This document shows positions 6,958-11,784 of a DNA stretch of 11,784 nucleotides, piece after piece; position 1 is the stretch's first letter; each line of letters begins with the position of its first letter. A model generated the notes under the pieces. The model was not told where the DNA came from and ran no database searches. It saw only the letters and a list, made by a program, of their open reading frames with translations. The DNA is from an uncultured Selenomonadales bacterium (GTDB taxonomy: Bacteria > Bacillota > Negativicutes > Selenomonadales > Selenomonadaceae), in assembly GCA_937877655.1 (NCBI GenBank), contig CALFJC010000082.1, positions 1-11,784 of the forward strand, in the 5' to 3' direction. The translations under genes and the position numbers were made by a program.

Positions 6958-7875
6958 ATGAAGAAAATTTTTTTGGCGGGAGCGATGGCAATGGCTTTGA
7001 TTTTTGGAAACACGACGGCTGACGCGGCAAGATATTTCACGCAAGGCGACAAGCCCGGCTCTTCGACTCCTTACGGCGAAAATTTGAAAGTCGGAAATTA
7101 TGTTCAAGCCGACGACGCGAAAATTTATTATGAAGTTTACGGCAAGGGCGCACCGATTTTGATTTTGCACGGCGGCGGAGTCGGAAGTCCTTACGAGCTC
7201 GGAAAAATTCTTGACGAGCTGAAAAAATCTCACAAGCTGATTGTCATGTCGACACGCGGGCACGGAAAATCGGAAATCGGACATTCGCCTTTGACTTACA
7301 AACAAAAAGCAGATGATGCGCTTGCAATTCTTGACGATTTGAAAATTTCCGCGCCGATTCAAATTTTGGGTTTCAGTGACGGAGCATATACGGCTTACGA
7401 AATTGCCGCGCTTTATCCCGAACGCGTCGAGAGAATCACGGCGATAGGCGCGGGAACTTTGCAGGCGGGATATTATTCGGCTGAAATAAATCTTTCCGAC
7501 TTGGAGAAGCTTGATGAAAAATTTTTCTCCGCGCAGAAAAAAATTCGCCCCGAGTCGGAGCGTTGGCAAGAATTTTTGAGTGACTACATGAAATTTTGGA
7601 GCGAACAAAATATCGGCGAAGAAACTTTTTCAAAAATAAAATGTCCCGTCTTGCTGATAACGGGAGACGAAGATGATCACGCGCCGATAATTACGGTTTT
7701 GGAAGCGCATCAAATGATTAAAAATTCTCGGCTGTGCGTCGTCCCGAAAGCTTGGCACACGGCTTTTCTCGACAATTACGACGTGACTTCGACGGCAATT
7801 TTCCAATTCGTCAACGCGCCGCTTGAAAATCTGTTGCCGAGCAAAAAACTTCAACAAAACAATTTGAAGGAGTGA
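6958..7875 (+). CDS. Secreted alpha/beta-hydrolase
   Basis: 305-residue alpha/beta-hydrolase-fold protein with a signal peptide (residues 1-23; hydrophobic core, likely cleavage after ADA), so it probably acts outside the membrane. Seen in the sequence: the oxyanion-hole motif HGGG (71-74), STRGHGKS typical of this fold, nucleophile elbow GFSDG with Ser140, acid residue in the GDEDDH segment (Asp237 or a neighbour) and His267 in AWHTAF. The triad appears complete. Substrate unknown; esterase, lipase or peptidase are all possible. ATG 6958 follows TTGGAGGG. It is the first gene of the operon; its last codons contain the ribosome binding site of the next gene, which starts 4 nt after its stop. 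Confidence 0.92.
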   Translation: MKKIFLAGAMAMALIFGNTTADAARYFTQGDKPGSSTPYGENLKVGNYVQADDAKIYYEVYGKGAPILILHGGGVGSPYELGKILDELKKSHKLIVMSTRGHGKSEIGHSPLTYKQKADDALAILDDLKISAPIQILGFSDGAYTAYEIAALYPERVERITAIGAGTLQAGYYSAEINLSDLEKLDEKFFSAQKKIRPESERWQEFLSDYMKFWSEQNIGEETFSKIKCPVLLITGDEDDHAPIITVLEAHQMIKNSRLCVVPKAWHTAFLDNYDVTSTAIFQFVNAPLENLLPSKKLQQNNLKE

Positions 7876-7879
7876 TTTA

Positions 7880-8674
7880 ATGGCTGAAGATTTATGGGAA
7901 AAGCATCGCGCCCGAATTATGAATTATTGTTTCATGGACGATATTTTTTTCAGCGTTTGCTTTGACGGGAACAATGAATGCGTTCAATACATTTTGCGCA
8001 TTATCCTTGACAAACAGGATTTGATCGTTGAAGAAGTTCACAGTCAACGAGTCATTGAAAAAGTTTTCGGGCGGTCAGTGCGGCTGGATGTTCTCGCCAG
8101 AGACGGCGCGGGCAAACTTTACGACATTGAAATTCAGCGGACGGATACCGGAGCAATTCCTCAACGCGCCCGCTACAACAGCGCGATGCTCGATTATCAT
8201 ATTCTCAACAAAGGCGAGGGCTACGAAAAACTTCCTGAAACATACGTAATTTTCATTACGGAAAATGATGTGCTCAAGGACGGCGAACAAATTTATTTTA
8301 TCGAACGCCGAATTCAAAAGAGCGGCAAACTTTTCAACGACGGAACGCATATTGTTTACGTCAACGGCAGTATTCGCGGCGGGAATCCGCTCGGCGATTT
8401 GATGCACGATTTTTTCTGCAGAGACCCTTTGCAAATGAAACATAAAACGCTTGGGAACTGCGCGAAATTTTTTAAAAACCCGGACAAAGGAGGAGTTAAA
8501 ATGTCAAGTGCTACAGAAGAATTAGTTACTGAAACTGAACGCAAAACTAAACGCGAAACTAAGCTTGAAGACATTCGCGCTTTGATGGAAACTTTGCATT
8601 TGACGGCGGAAAAAGCGATGGACGCACTTAAGCTTTCGCCCGAAAAGCAAGAGGAATTTAAGCCGCTCATTTAA
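7880..8674 (+). CDS. Rpn-family PD-(D/E)XK nuclease / putative transposase, full-length form
   Basis: 264-residue member of the Rpn recombination-promoting nuclease family (PD-(D/E)XK nuclease family 'transposase'). The nuclease core is seen as RLDVLARDG with Asp70 and DIEIQR with Glu84 and Gln86 (an E-x-Q form of the motif), then RARYNSAMLDYHILNKGEGY typical of the family. These proteins are DNA endonucleases; in E. coli related genes have been reported to act in phage defence with a small C-terminal product as inhibitor. Here an internal Shine-Dalgarno and ATG at 8501 (residue 208) could make such a product. ATG 7880 has AAGGAG at 7 nt, inside the end of the hydrolase gene, so the two are coupled. 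Active-site residues look intact. Whether it is toxic or mobile is not shown by sequence. Confidence 0.9.
   Translation: MAEDLWEKHRARIMNYCFMDDIFFSVCFDGNNECVQYILRIILDKQDLIVEEVHSQRVIEKVFGRSVRLDVLARDGAGKLYDIEIQRTDTGAIPQRARYNSAMLDYHILNKGEGYEKLPETYVIFITENDVLKDGEQIYFIERRIQKSGKLFNDGTHIVYVNGSIRGGNPLGDLMHDFFCRDPLQMKHKTLGNCAKFFKNPDKGGVKMSSATEELVTETERKTKRETKLEDIRALMETLHLTAEKAMDALKLSPEKQEEFKPLI
8486..8495 (+). promoter_or_regulatory. Internal Shine-Dalgarno within the rpn gene
   Basis: AAAGGAGGAG is followed at 7 nt by ATG 8501 in the same frame as the nuclease. It is as strong as any gene-start site in the window. It also encodes Lys-Gly-Gly of the full-length protein. Confidence 0.7.
8501..8674 (+). 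CDS. Predicted intragenic small protein (Rpn C-terminal domain, RpnS-like)
   Basis: 57-residue protein read from an in-frame ATG inside the rpn gene and sharing its stop. It begins MSSATEELVTETERK, a charged, probably helical stretch, and ends with a 34-residue module (DIRALMETLHLTAEKAMDAL... to PLI). Evidence for separate translation: the strong Shine-Dalgarno at 8486-8495, and the fact that the next gene starts with the same MSS-x-x-EEL residues and nearly the same DNA around its start. By analogy with reported Rpn genes-within-genes it would bind and restrain the full-length nuclease; that role is inference. No nuclease residues are included. Confidence 0.55.
   Translation: MSSATEELVTETERKTKRETKLEDIRALMETLHLTAEKAMDALKLSPEKQEEFKPLI
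8570..8671 (+). repeat. 34-residue Rpn-tail module, copy 1
   Basis: First of three copies of a coding repeat: (D/N)IR-x-LME...AE-x-AMD-x-L...SPEKQ...PLI. The others are at 8793-8894 (20 of 34 residues identical to this copy) and 9099-9200 (more diverged). Likely a small helical interaction module. Confidence 0.7.
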
Positions 8675-8687
8675 CGGAGGTTACATT

Positions 8688-9599
8688 GTGTCAAGTATCT
8701 TGGAAGAATTAATCGCCAAAAACAATGAGCGAGTCAGAGAAAGCGGCAGAGCCGAAGGTTTGATAATCGGCGAACGCAAAAACTTGCTCGAAAACATTCG
8801 TACTTTGATGGAACGGCTGAATTGGTCAGCAGAAACGGCGATGGACAATCTCGGCATTTCGCCCGAAAAACAAAAGAGACTTGTACCGCTTATCGAAAAA
8901 GAAATTAATCGTCATGAGTTGCGAGAAAAACTTGTTGCCGAATTCATGGCTAAAGGTCATTCAGAAATTTGGGCTAAAGCTTATGCAAAAGCTTATGATG
9001 AAAAACTAAACGATCTTTGTTCGCCGGCTTATTCGGATCTTTATGCGGAAGGTTACGCAGACAGTTACGTTAAAAGTTACAAGGCAAGAATTGTCGCAGA
9101 AACACTCGCTGTTATGAAGACGATGAAATTGTCGGCGAAAGAAACATTGGACGCGCTTGAAGTTCCATCCGAAATTCAAAAGGAGCTTATGCCGATTATT
9201 ACGGAAAAATTTTTTGGAGGTAACAACATGAGAATTATTCACACGGAAAATGCGCCGGCGGCTGTCGGACCTTACAGCCAAGCAATTAAAGTCAACGGGC
9301 TCCTTTACACATCGGGGCAAATTGCAATCGATCCTGCTGTCGGAAAAATTGTCGCAAAAGATATTGAAGGGCAAGCCGAGCAATGTTGCAAAAATTTGGC
9401 GGCAGTGCTTGAGGCGGCAGGTTATGACTTCAGCGAAGTTTTCAAGACGACTTGTTTTCTTGCCGACATTGCCGACTTCAAAGCGTTCAATGCGGTTTAT
9501 GAAAAATATTTTATCAGCAAACCTGCGCGGAGTTGCGTTGCGGTTAAAGATTTGCCGGCAGGCGCACTCTGCGAAATTGAATTAATCGCGGCAAAGTAA
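8688..9599 (+). CDS. Rpn-tail-like protein fused in frame to RidA
   Basis: 303-residue continuous frame. Residues 1-180 have no nuclease core. They start MSSILEELIAKNNERVRESG, carry two Rpn-tail modules (36-69 and 138-171), and between them a Tyr/Ala-rich stretch (AKAYAKAYDEKL; AYSDLYAEGYADSYVKSYKA). Residues 181-303 are a complete RidA. GTG 8688 has GGAGG at 7 nt, 13 nt after the rpn stop. The junction contains ridA's own Shine-Dalgarno read as codons (Phe-Phe-Gly-Gly-Asn-Asn-Met). So the fusion probably arose by loss of the stop between two genes, possibly through the A5T6 run at 9205-9215. Expected outputs are the fusion plus free RidA. The first half resembles a free-standing inhibitor of the upstream nuclease, but that is inference. 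Confidence 0.75.
   Translation: MSSILEELIAKNNERVRESGRAEGLIIGERKNLLENIRTLMERLNWSAETAMDNLGISPEKQKRLVPLIEKEINRHELREKLVAEFMAKGHSEIWAKAYAKAYDEKLNDLCSPAYSDLYAEGYADSYVKSYKARIVAETLAVMKTMKLSAKETLDALEVPSEIQKELMPIITEKFFGGNNMRIIHTENAPAAVGPYSQAIKVNGLLYTSGQIAIDPAVGKIVAKDIEGQAEQCCKNLAAVLEAAGYDFSEVFKTTCFLADIADFKAFNAVYEKYFISKPARSCVAVKDLPAGALCEIELIAAK
8793..8894 (+). repeat. 34-residue Rpn-tail module, copy 2
   Basis: Reads NIRTLMERLNWSAETAMDNL then SPEKQ and PLI. 20 of 34 residues match copy 1 by eye, and the DNA is also visibly similar. Confidence 0.7.
9099..9200 (+). repeat. 34-residue Rpn-tail module, copy 3
   Basis: Reads ETLAVMKTMKLSAKETLDAL, then EVPSEIQKELMPII. More diverged, but it keeps the spacing, the (S/T)A-x-E-x-x-(M/L)D-x-L core and the P-(L/I)-I end. 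It lies just before the RidA junction. Confidence 0.6.
9228..9599 (+). CDS. ridA: RidA family reactive intermediate/imine deaminase (internal start)
   Basis: 123-residue RidA (YjgF/YER057c/UK114) protein, the usual family length. RidA hydrolyses reactive enamine/imine intermediates such as 2-aminoacrylate made by PLP enzymes and works as a homotrimer in the cytoplasm. Seen: GPYSQA (14-19), SGQI (29-32), Arg101 in KPARSCVAV (substrate carboxylate contact) and the conserved acidic end CEIELIA. ATG 9228 follows TTGGAGG at 7 nt, so it can be translated alone even though the frame is continuous with the Rpn-tail-like protein upstream. Its TAA directly abuts the ecfA1 ATG. Confidence 0.9.
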   Translation: MRIIHTENAPAAVGPYSQAIKVNGLLYTSGQIAIDPAVGKIVAKDIEGQAEQCCKNLAAVLEAAGYDFSEVFKTTCFLADIADFKAFNAVYEKYFISKPARSCVAVKDLPAGALCEIELIAAK

Positions 9600-10433
9600 A
9601 TGGGGAATTTTATCCGCGCAGAAAATTTACGTCACGTCTACAAAAGTTCTTCGGGCGATAAAGTTGCGCTTGACGGAATAAATTTTTCGATTGGCGAAGG
9701 AGAATTTGTCGCGATAATCGGCACGAACGGCAGCGGCAAATCGACGCTGGCAAAACATTTCAACGCGCTTTTGCTTCCTACGGACGGGAAAATTTTTATT
9801 GACGGGCTCGAAACTTCCGACGAAAAAAATCTTTGGCAAGTCAGAAAAAATGTCGGCATGGTTTTTCAAAATCCAGACAGTGAAATTGTCGCGGCGATTG
9901 TCGAAGATGATGTTGCCTTCGGCTTGGAAAATTTAGGCATTGCGCCCGAAAAAATTCGTGAGCGCGTTGATTTGGCTCTCGACTCCGTGAACATGAGCGA
10001 TTATAAAAAATTTGCTCCGAGCAAACTCAGCGGCGGACAAAAACAGCGAATTGCAATCGCGGGCGTCGTTGCCATGCAAACGAAAATAATTGTCTTCGAC
10101 GAGCCGACCGCCATGCTCGATCCTCTTGGGCGGCGCGAAATTTTATCGATGGTGAAAAAACTTCATGCACAAGGCAAAACGATAATTTACATAACGCATT
10201 TTATGGAAGAGGCGGCGGCGGCGCAAAGAGTTTTCGTAATGGAAAGCGGAAAAATTATTCGAGACAACACACCGCGAGAAATTTTTACCGACGTAAAAGA
10301 AATGCGGCGGCTGGGATTCAATGTTCCCGTTGCCGCCGAGCTTACCGAGCGACTCCGCCGAAAAAAATTCAAACTCCCGCCGAAAATTTTAACCGCAGAC
10401 GAACTTGCAGACGCATTAAGGAAATTAAAATGA
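9600..10433 (+). CDS. ecfA1: Energy-coupling factor transporter ATP-binding protein EcfA1
   Basis: 277-residue ABC ATPase of the ECF (CbiO-like) type, one of the two motors that power vitamin or metal uptake with EcfT and an S component. Motifs: Walker A GTNGSGKST (41-49), Q-loop Gln90 in VFQNPDSEIV, signature LSGGQ (143-147), Walker B IIVFDEPTAMLDP with Glu168, and the switch His200 in ITHFMEE. The FQNPD-type Q-loop and order before EcfA2 support EcfA1. ATG 9600 follows the ridA TAA with no gap, and no clear Shine-Dalgarno is seen, so translation probably depends on ribosomes ending ridA. It overlaps ecfA2 by 4 bp. Confidence 0.93.
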   Translation: MGNFIRAENLRHVYKSSSGDKVALDGINFSIGEGEFVAIIGTNGSGKSTLAKHFNALLLPTDGKIFIDGLETSDEKNLWQVRKNVGMVFQNPDSEIVAAIVEDDVAFGLENLGIAPEKIRERVDLALDSVNMSDYKKFAPSKLSGGQKQRIAIAGVVAMQTKIIVFDEPTAMLDPLGRREILSMVKKLHAQGKTIIYITHFMEEAAAAQRVFVMESGKIIRDNTPREIFTDVKEMRRLGFNVPVAAELTERLRRKKFKLPPKILTADELADALRKLK

Positions 10434-11242
10434 TCTCGGTAAAAAATATCGATTACACTTACATGAAGGGCACGCCCTTTGAAAAACTCGCGCTGAAAAA
10501 TATTTCTTTCGACGTTGCGGCGGGCGAAGTCTTGGCGATAGCGGGGCATACGGGCAGCGGCAAATCGACGCTGATTCAAATTATCGCGGGCTTGATTGAT
10601 TTGCAAAGCGGCTCCGTTGCGATTGACAATTTGCCCGTCGCCGACAAAAAAATTCGCCGCCTTGTGGGGATTGTTTTTCAATATCCCGAACACCAACTTT
10701 TTGAAGAAACTGTCGAAAGTGATATTGCCTTCGGACCGAAAAATTTTGGATTGAGTGACGCGGAAATATCTGCGCGGGTGGAAGAGGCAATGCGGCAAGT
10801 CGGGTTGCCTGTCGAATTAAAAAAAGTTTCTCCGTTTGAACTTTCGGGCGGACAGCGGCGGCGCGTGGCAATCGCGGGGATTTTGGCACTCAAGCCGAAA
10901 TATTTAATCCTTGACGAACCGACGGCGGGACTTGATCCGCTTGCGAAAGAAAATTTGCTCGGAGAAATTTTCGGCGCGATAAAAAAATCCGGCGCAACGA
11001 TAATTTTGGTTTCGCACAACATGGAAGACATTGCGCGTTTTGCAAATCGCGTTGTCGTTTTGGCGCAGGGAAAAATTTTATTTATCGGCACGCCGCGTGA
11101 ACTTTTTGCCAAAGAAGAAATTTTACTCCGCGCAGGTTTGGAGCCGCCGCCGATAACTCAACTCCTTAAAAAACTCAATCTCAACGAAAATGTTTTGACG
11201 CTTGACGAAGCCGAGAAAATCATTTTGAAAAAATTTAAATAA
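10430..11242 (+). CDS. ecfA2: Energy-coupling factor transporter ATP-binding protein EcfA2
   Basis: 270-residue partner ATPase to EcfA1. Walker A GHTGSGKST (39-47), Q-loop in VFQYPEHQLFEETV (a hallmark of EcfA2), signature LSGGQ (138-142), Walker B YLILDEPTAGLDP with Glu163, and His196 in LVSHNMED. ATG 10430 overlaps the ecfA1 stop (ATGA) and has AAGGA at 7 nt, so the two are coupled and should be made in equal amounts. The terminator starts 6 nt after its stop. No ecfT follows within the window, although ecfT commonly does in this group. Codons from residue ~208 onward are the source of the 252-bp tandem repeat downstream. Confidence 0.95.
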   Translation: MISVKNIDYTYMKGTPFEKLALKNISFDVAAGEVLAIAGHTGSGKSTLIQIIAGLIDLQSGSVAIDNLPVADKKIRRLVGIVFQYPEHQLFEETVESDIAFGPKNFGLSDAEISARVEEAMRQVGLPVELKKVSPFELSGGQRRRVAIAGILALKPKYLILDEPTAGLDPLAKENLLGEIFGAIKKSGATIILVSHNMEDIARFANRVVVLAQGKILFIGTPRELFAKEEILLRAGLEPPPITQLLKKLNLNENVLTLDEAEKIILKKFK

Positions 11243-11248
11243 AAAAAT

Positions 11249-11278
11249 CTCCGCCGCAAACTTCGACGGAGTTTTTTT
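11249..11278 (+). terminator. Rho-independent terminator of the operon (copy 1)
   Basis: CTCCG-C-CG / CG-A-CGGAG stem (one mismatch) with a 7-nt loop, followed by seven T. It lies 6 nt after the ecfA2 stop. Confidence 0.85.
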
Positions 11279-11287
11279 AATTATTCA

Positions 11288-11494
11288 TTGCTTTTGTACG
11301 GCATTGTCGTTTTGGCGCAGGGAAAAATTTTATTCATAGGCACGCCGCGTGAACTTTTTGCCAAAGAAGAAATTTTACTCCGCGCTGGTTTGGAGCCTCC
11401 GCCTTTAACTCAACTCCTTAAAAAACTCAATCTCAACGAAAATGTTTTGACGCTTGACGAAGCCGAGAAAATCATTTTGAAAAAATTTAAATAA
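11288..11494 (+). pseudogene. Duplicated ecfA2 C-terminal fragment (unit 2)
   Basis: The frame can open at TTG 11288 and encodes the last ~62 residues of EcfA2 after a short unrelated leader (LLLYG). There is no ribosome binding site, and a terminator lies just upstream and another just downstream. It lacks every ATPase motif, so it is a duplication by-product rather than a working gene. Confidence 0.8.
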
Positions 11495-11500
11495 AAAAAT

Positions 11501-11530
11501 CTCCGCCGCAAACTTCGACGGAGTTTTTTT
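11501..11530 (+). terminator. Terminator copy 2
   Basis: Identical to the one at 11249-11278, offset by 252 bp as part of the tandem repeat. Confidence 0.8.
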
Positions 11531-11539
11531 AATTATTCA

Positions 11540-11746
11540 TTGCTTTTGTACGGCATTGTCGTTTTGGCGCAGGGAAAAATTTTATTCATAGGCACGCCGC
11601 GTGAACTTTTTGCCAAAGAAGAAATTTTACTCCGCGCTGGTTTGGAGCCTCCGCCTTTAACTCAACTCCTTAAAAAACTCAATCTCAACGAAAATGTTTT
11701 GACGCGCGACGAAGCCGAGAAAATCATTCTGAAAAAATTTAAATAA
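11540..11746 (+). pseudogene. Duplicated ecfA2 C-terminal fragment (unit 3)
   Basis: As unit 2, but with a Leu-to-Arg change (two bases, CTT to CGC) near the end and one synonymous TTG to CTG change. No ribosome binding site; unlikely to be expressed. Confidence 0.8.
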
Positions 11747-11752
11747 AAAAAT

Positions 11753-11782
11753 CTCCGCCGCAAACTTCGACGGAGTTTTTTT
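11753..11782 (+). terminator. Terminator copy 3
   Basis: Third identical stem-loop and T-run, ending 2 bases before the window end. Confidence 0.8.
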
Positions 11783-11784
11783 AA

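Larger units (their letters stand above)
11052..11784 (+). repeat. 252-bp tandem repeat of the ecfA2 3' end plus terminator
   Basis: Units begin at 11052 (inside ecfA2), 11304 and 11556, each starting TTGTCGTTTTGGCGCAGG. Each holds the last ~62 codons of ecfA2, its stop, the terminator and a 24-bp tail. The third unit is cut by the window end after 229 bp. Unit 2 differs from unit 1 at six bases, all in the first ~110 bp and five of them synonymous. Unit 3 differs from unit 2 at three bases near the coding end. The array may continue outside the window. Confidence 0.95.

Noticed and set aside
6880..7608. 242-residue minus-strand open frame opposite the hydrolase
   Set aside because: No ribosome binding site, no motifs, composition typical of an antisense shadow of a clear alpha/beta hydrolase gene.
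11288..11746. Two additional small genes after ecfA2
   Set aside because: They are duplicated tails of ecfA2 with no ribosome binding site, each isolated between terminators.
1..11784. CRISPR array, tRNA, rRNA or riboswitch
   Set aside because: No spaced direct repeats of CRISPR size, no cloverleaf-like or rRNA-like segments, and no recognisable aptamer before the ECF genes; the only regular tandem array is the 252-bp gene-tail repeat.

Overview
The window looks like a piece of a moderately AT-rich Bacillota chromosome. It carries an energy-coupling-factor (ECF) ATPase pair, an L,D-transpeptidase with a C-terminal copper-amine-oxidase-like domain, strong AAGGAGG-type ribosome binding sites, GTG/TTG starts and tightly packed genes. 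I favour a Negativicutes (Selenomonas-like, gut or rumen) organism, but this is inference from gene style, not from a marker gene.

Layout. (1) 92-2245: a divergent pair, a membrane sensor histidine kinase (minus) and a histidine-phosphatase-superfamily enzyme (plus). A 41-bp repeat in inverted orientation sits at the 3' end of each gene. (2) 2246-3165: a gene-poor stretch with a 282-bp internally deleted IS5-like element (fused start and end of a transposase between terminal inverted repeats), a decayed gene of unknown function abutting it, and the polA terminator. (3) 3166-6839: a minus-strand operon in which a secreted L,D-transpeptidase overlaps DNA polymerase I by 4 bp (ATGA). (4) 6958-11242: a plus-strand operon, divergent from (3) through overlapping promoters. 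In order it encodes a secreted alpha/beta hydrolase, an Rpn-family PD-(D/E)XK nuclease, an Rpn-tail-like protein fused in frame to RidA, and the ECF ATPases EcfA1 and EcfA2. (5) 11052-11784: a 252-bp tandem repeat made of the 3' end of ecfA2 plus its terminator, at least 2.9 copies, running off the window.

Most interesting is 7880-9599. The Rpn nuclease gene has a near-perfect Shine-Dalgarno and in-frame ATG inside it (ATG at 8501), which would give a separate 57-residue C-terminal protein. This is the gene-within-a-gene layout reported for Rpn toxin/antitoxin phage-defence genes. The next gene (GTG at 8688) begins with the same Met-Ser-Ser-x-x-Glu-Glu-Leu start and carries two more copies of the same 34-residue tail module. 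It therefore looks like a free-standing duplicate of the intragenic small protein. It then reads in frame through the ridA Shine-Dalgarno into RidA. An A5T6 run just before that site means a one-base slip either way would separate the two proteins.

How the genes may work together. Operon (3) joins cell-wall cross-linking to DNA repair synthesis by translational coupling. Operon (4) joins an apparent nuclease/inhibitor module to metabolite damage control (RidA) and vitamin/metal uptake ATPases. No EcfT or substrate-binding S component is in the window. All functions are read from sequence motifs only; no database search was run.
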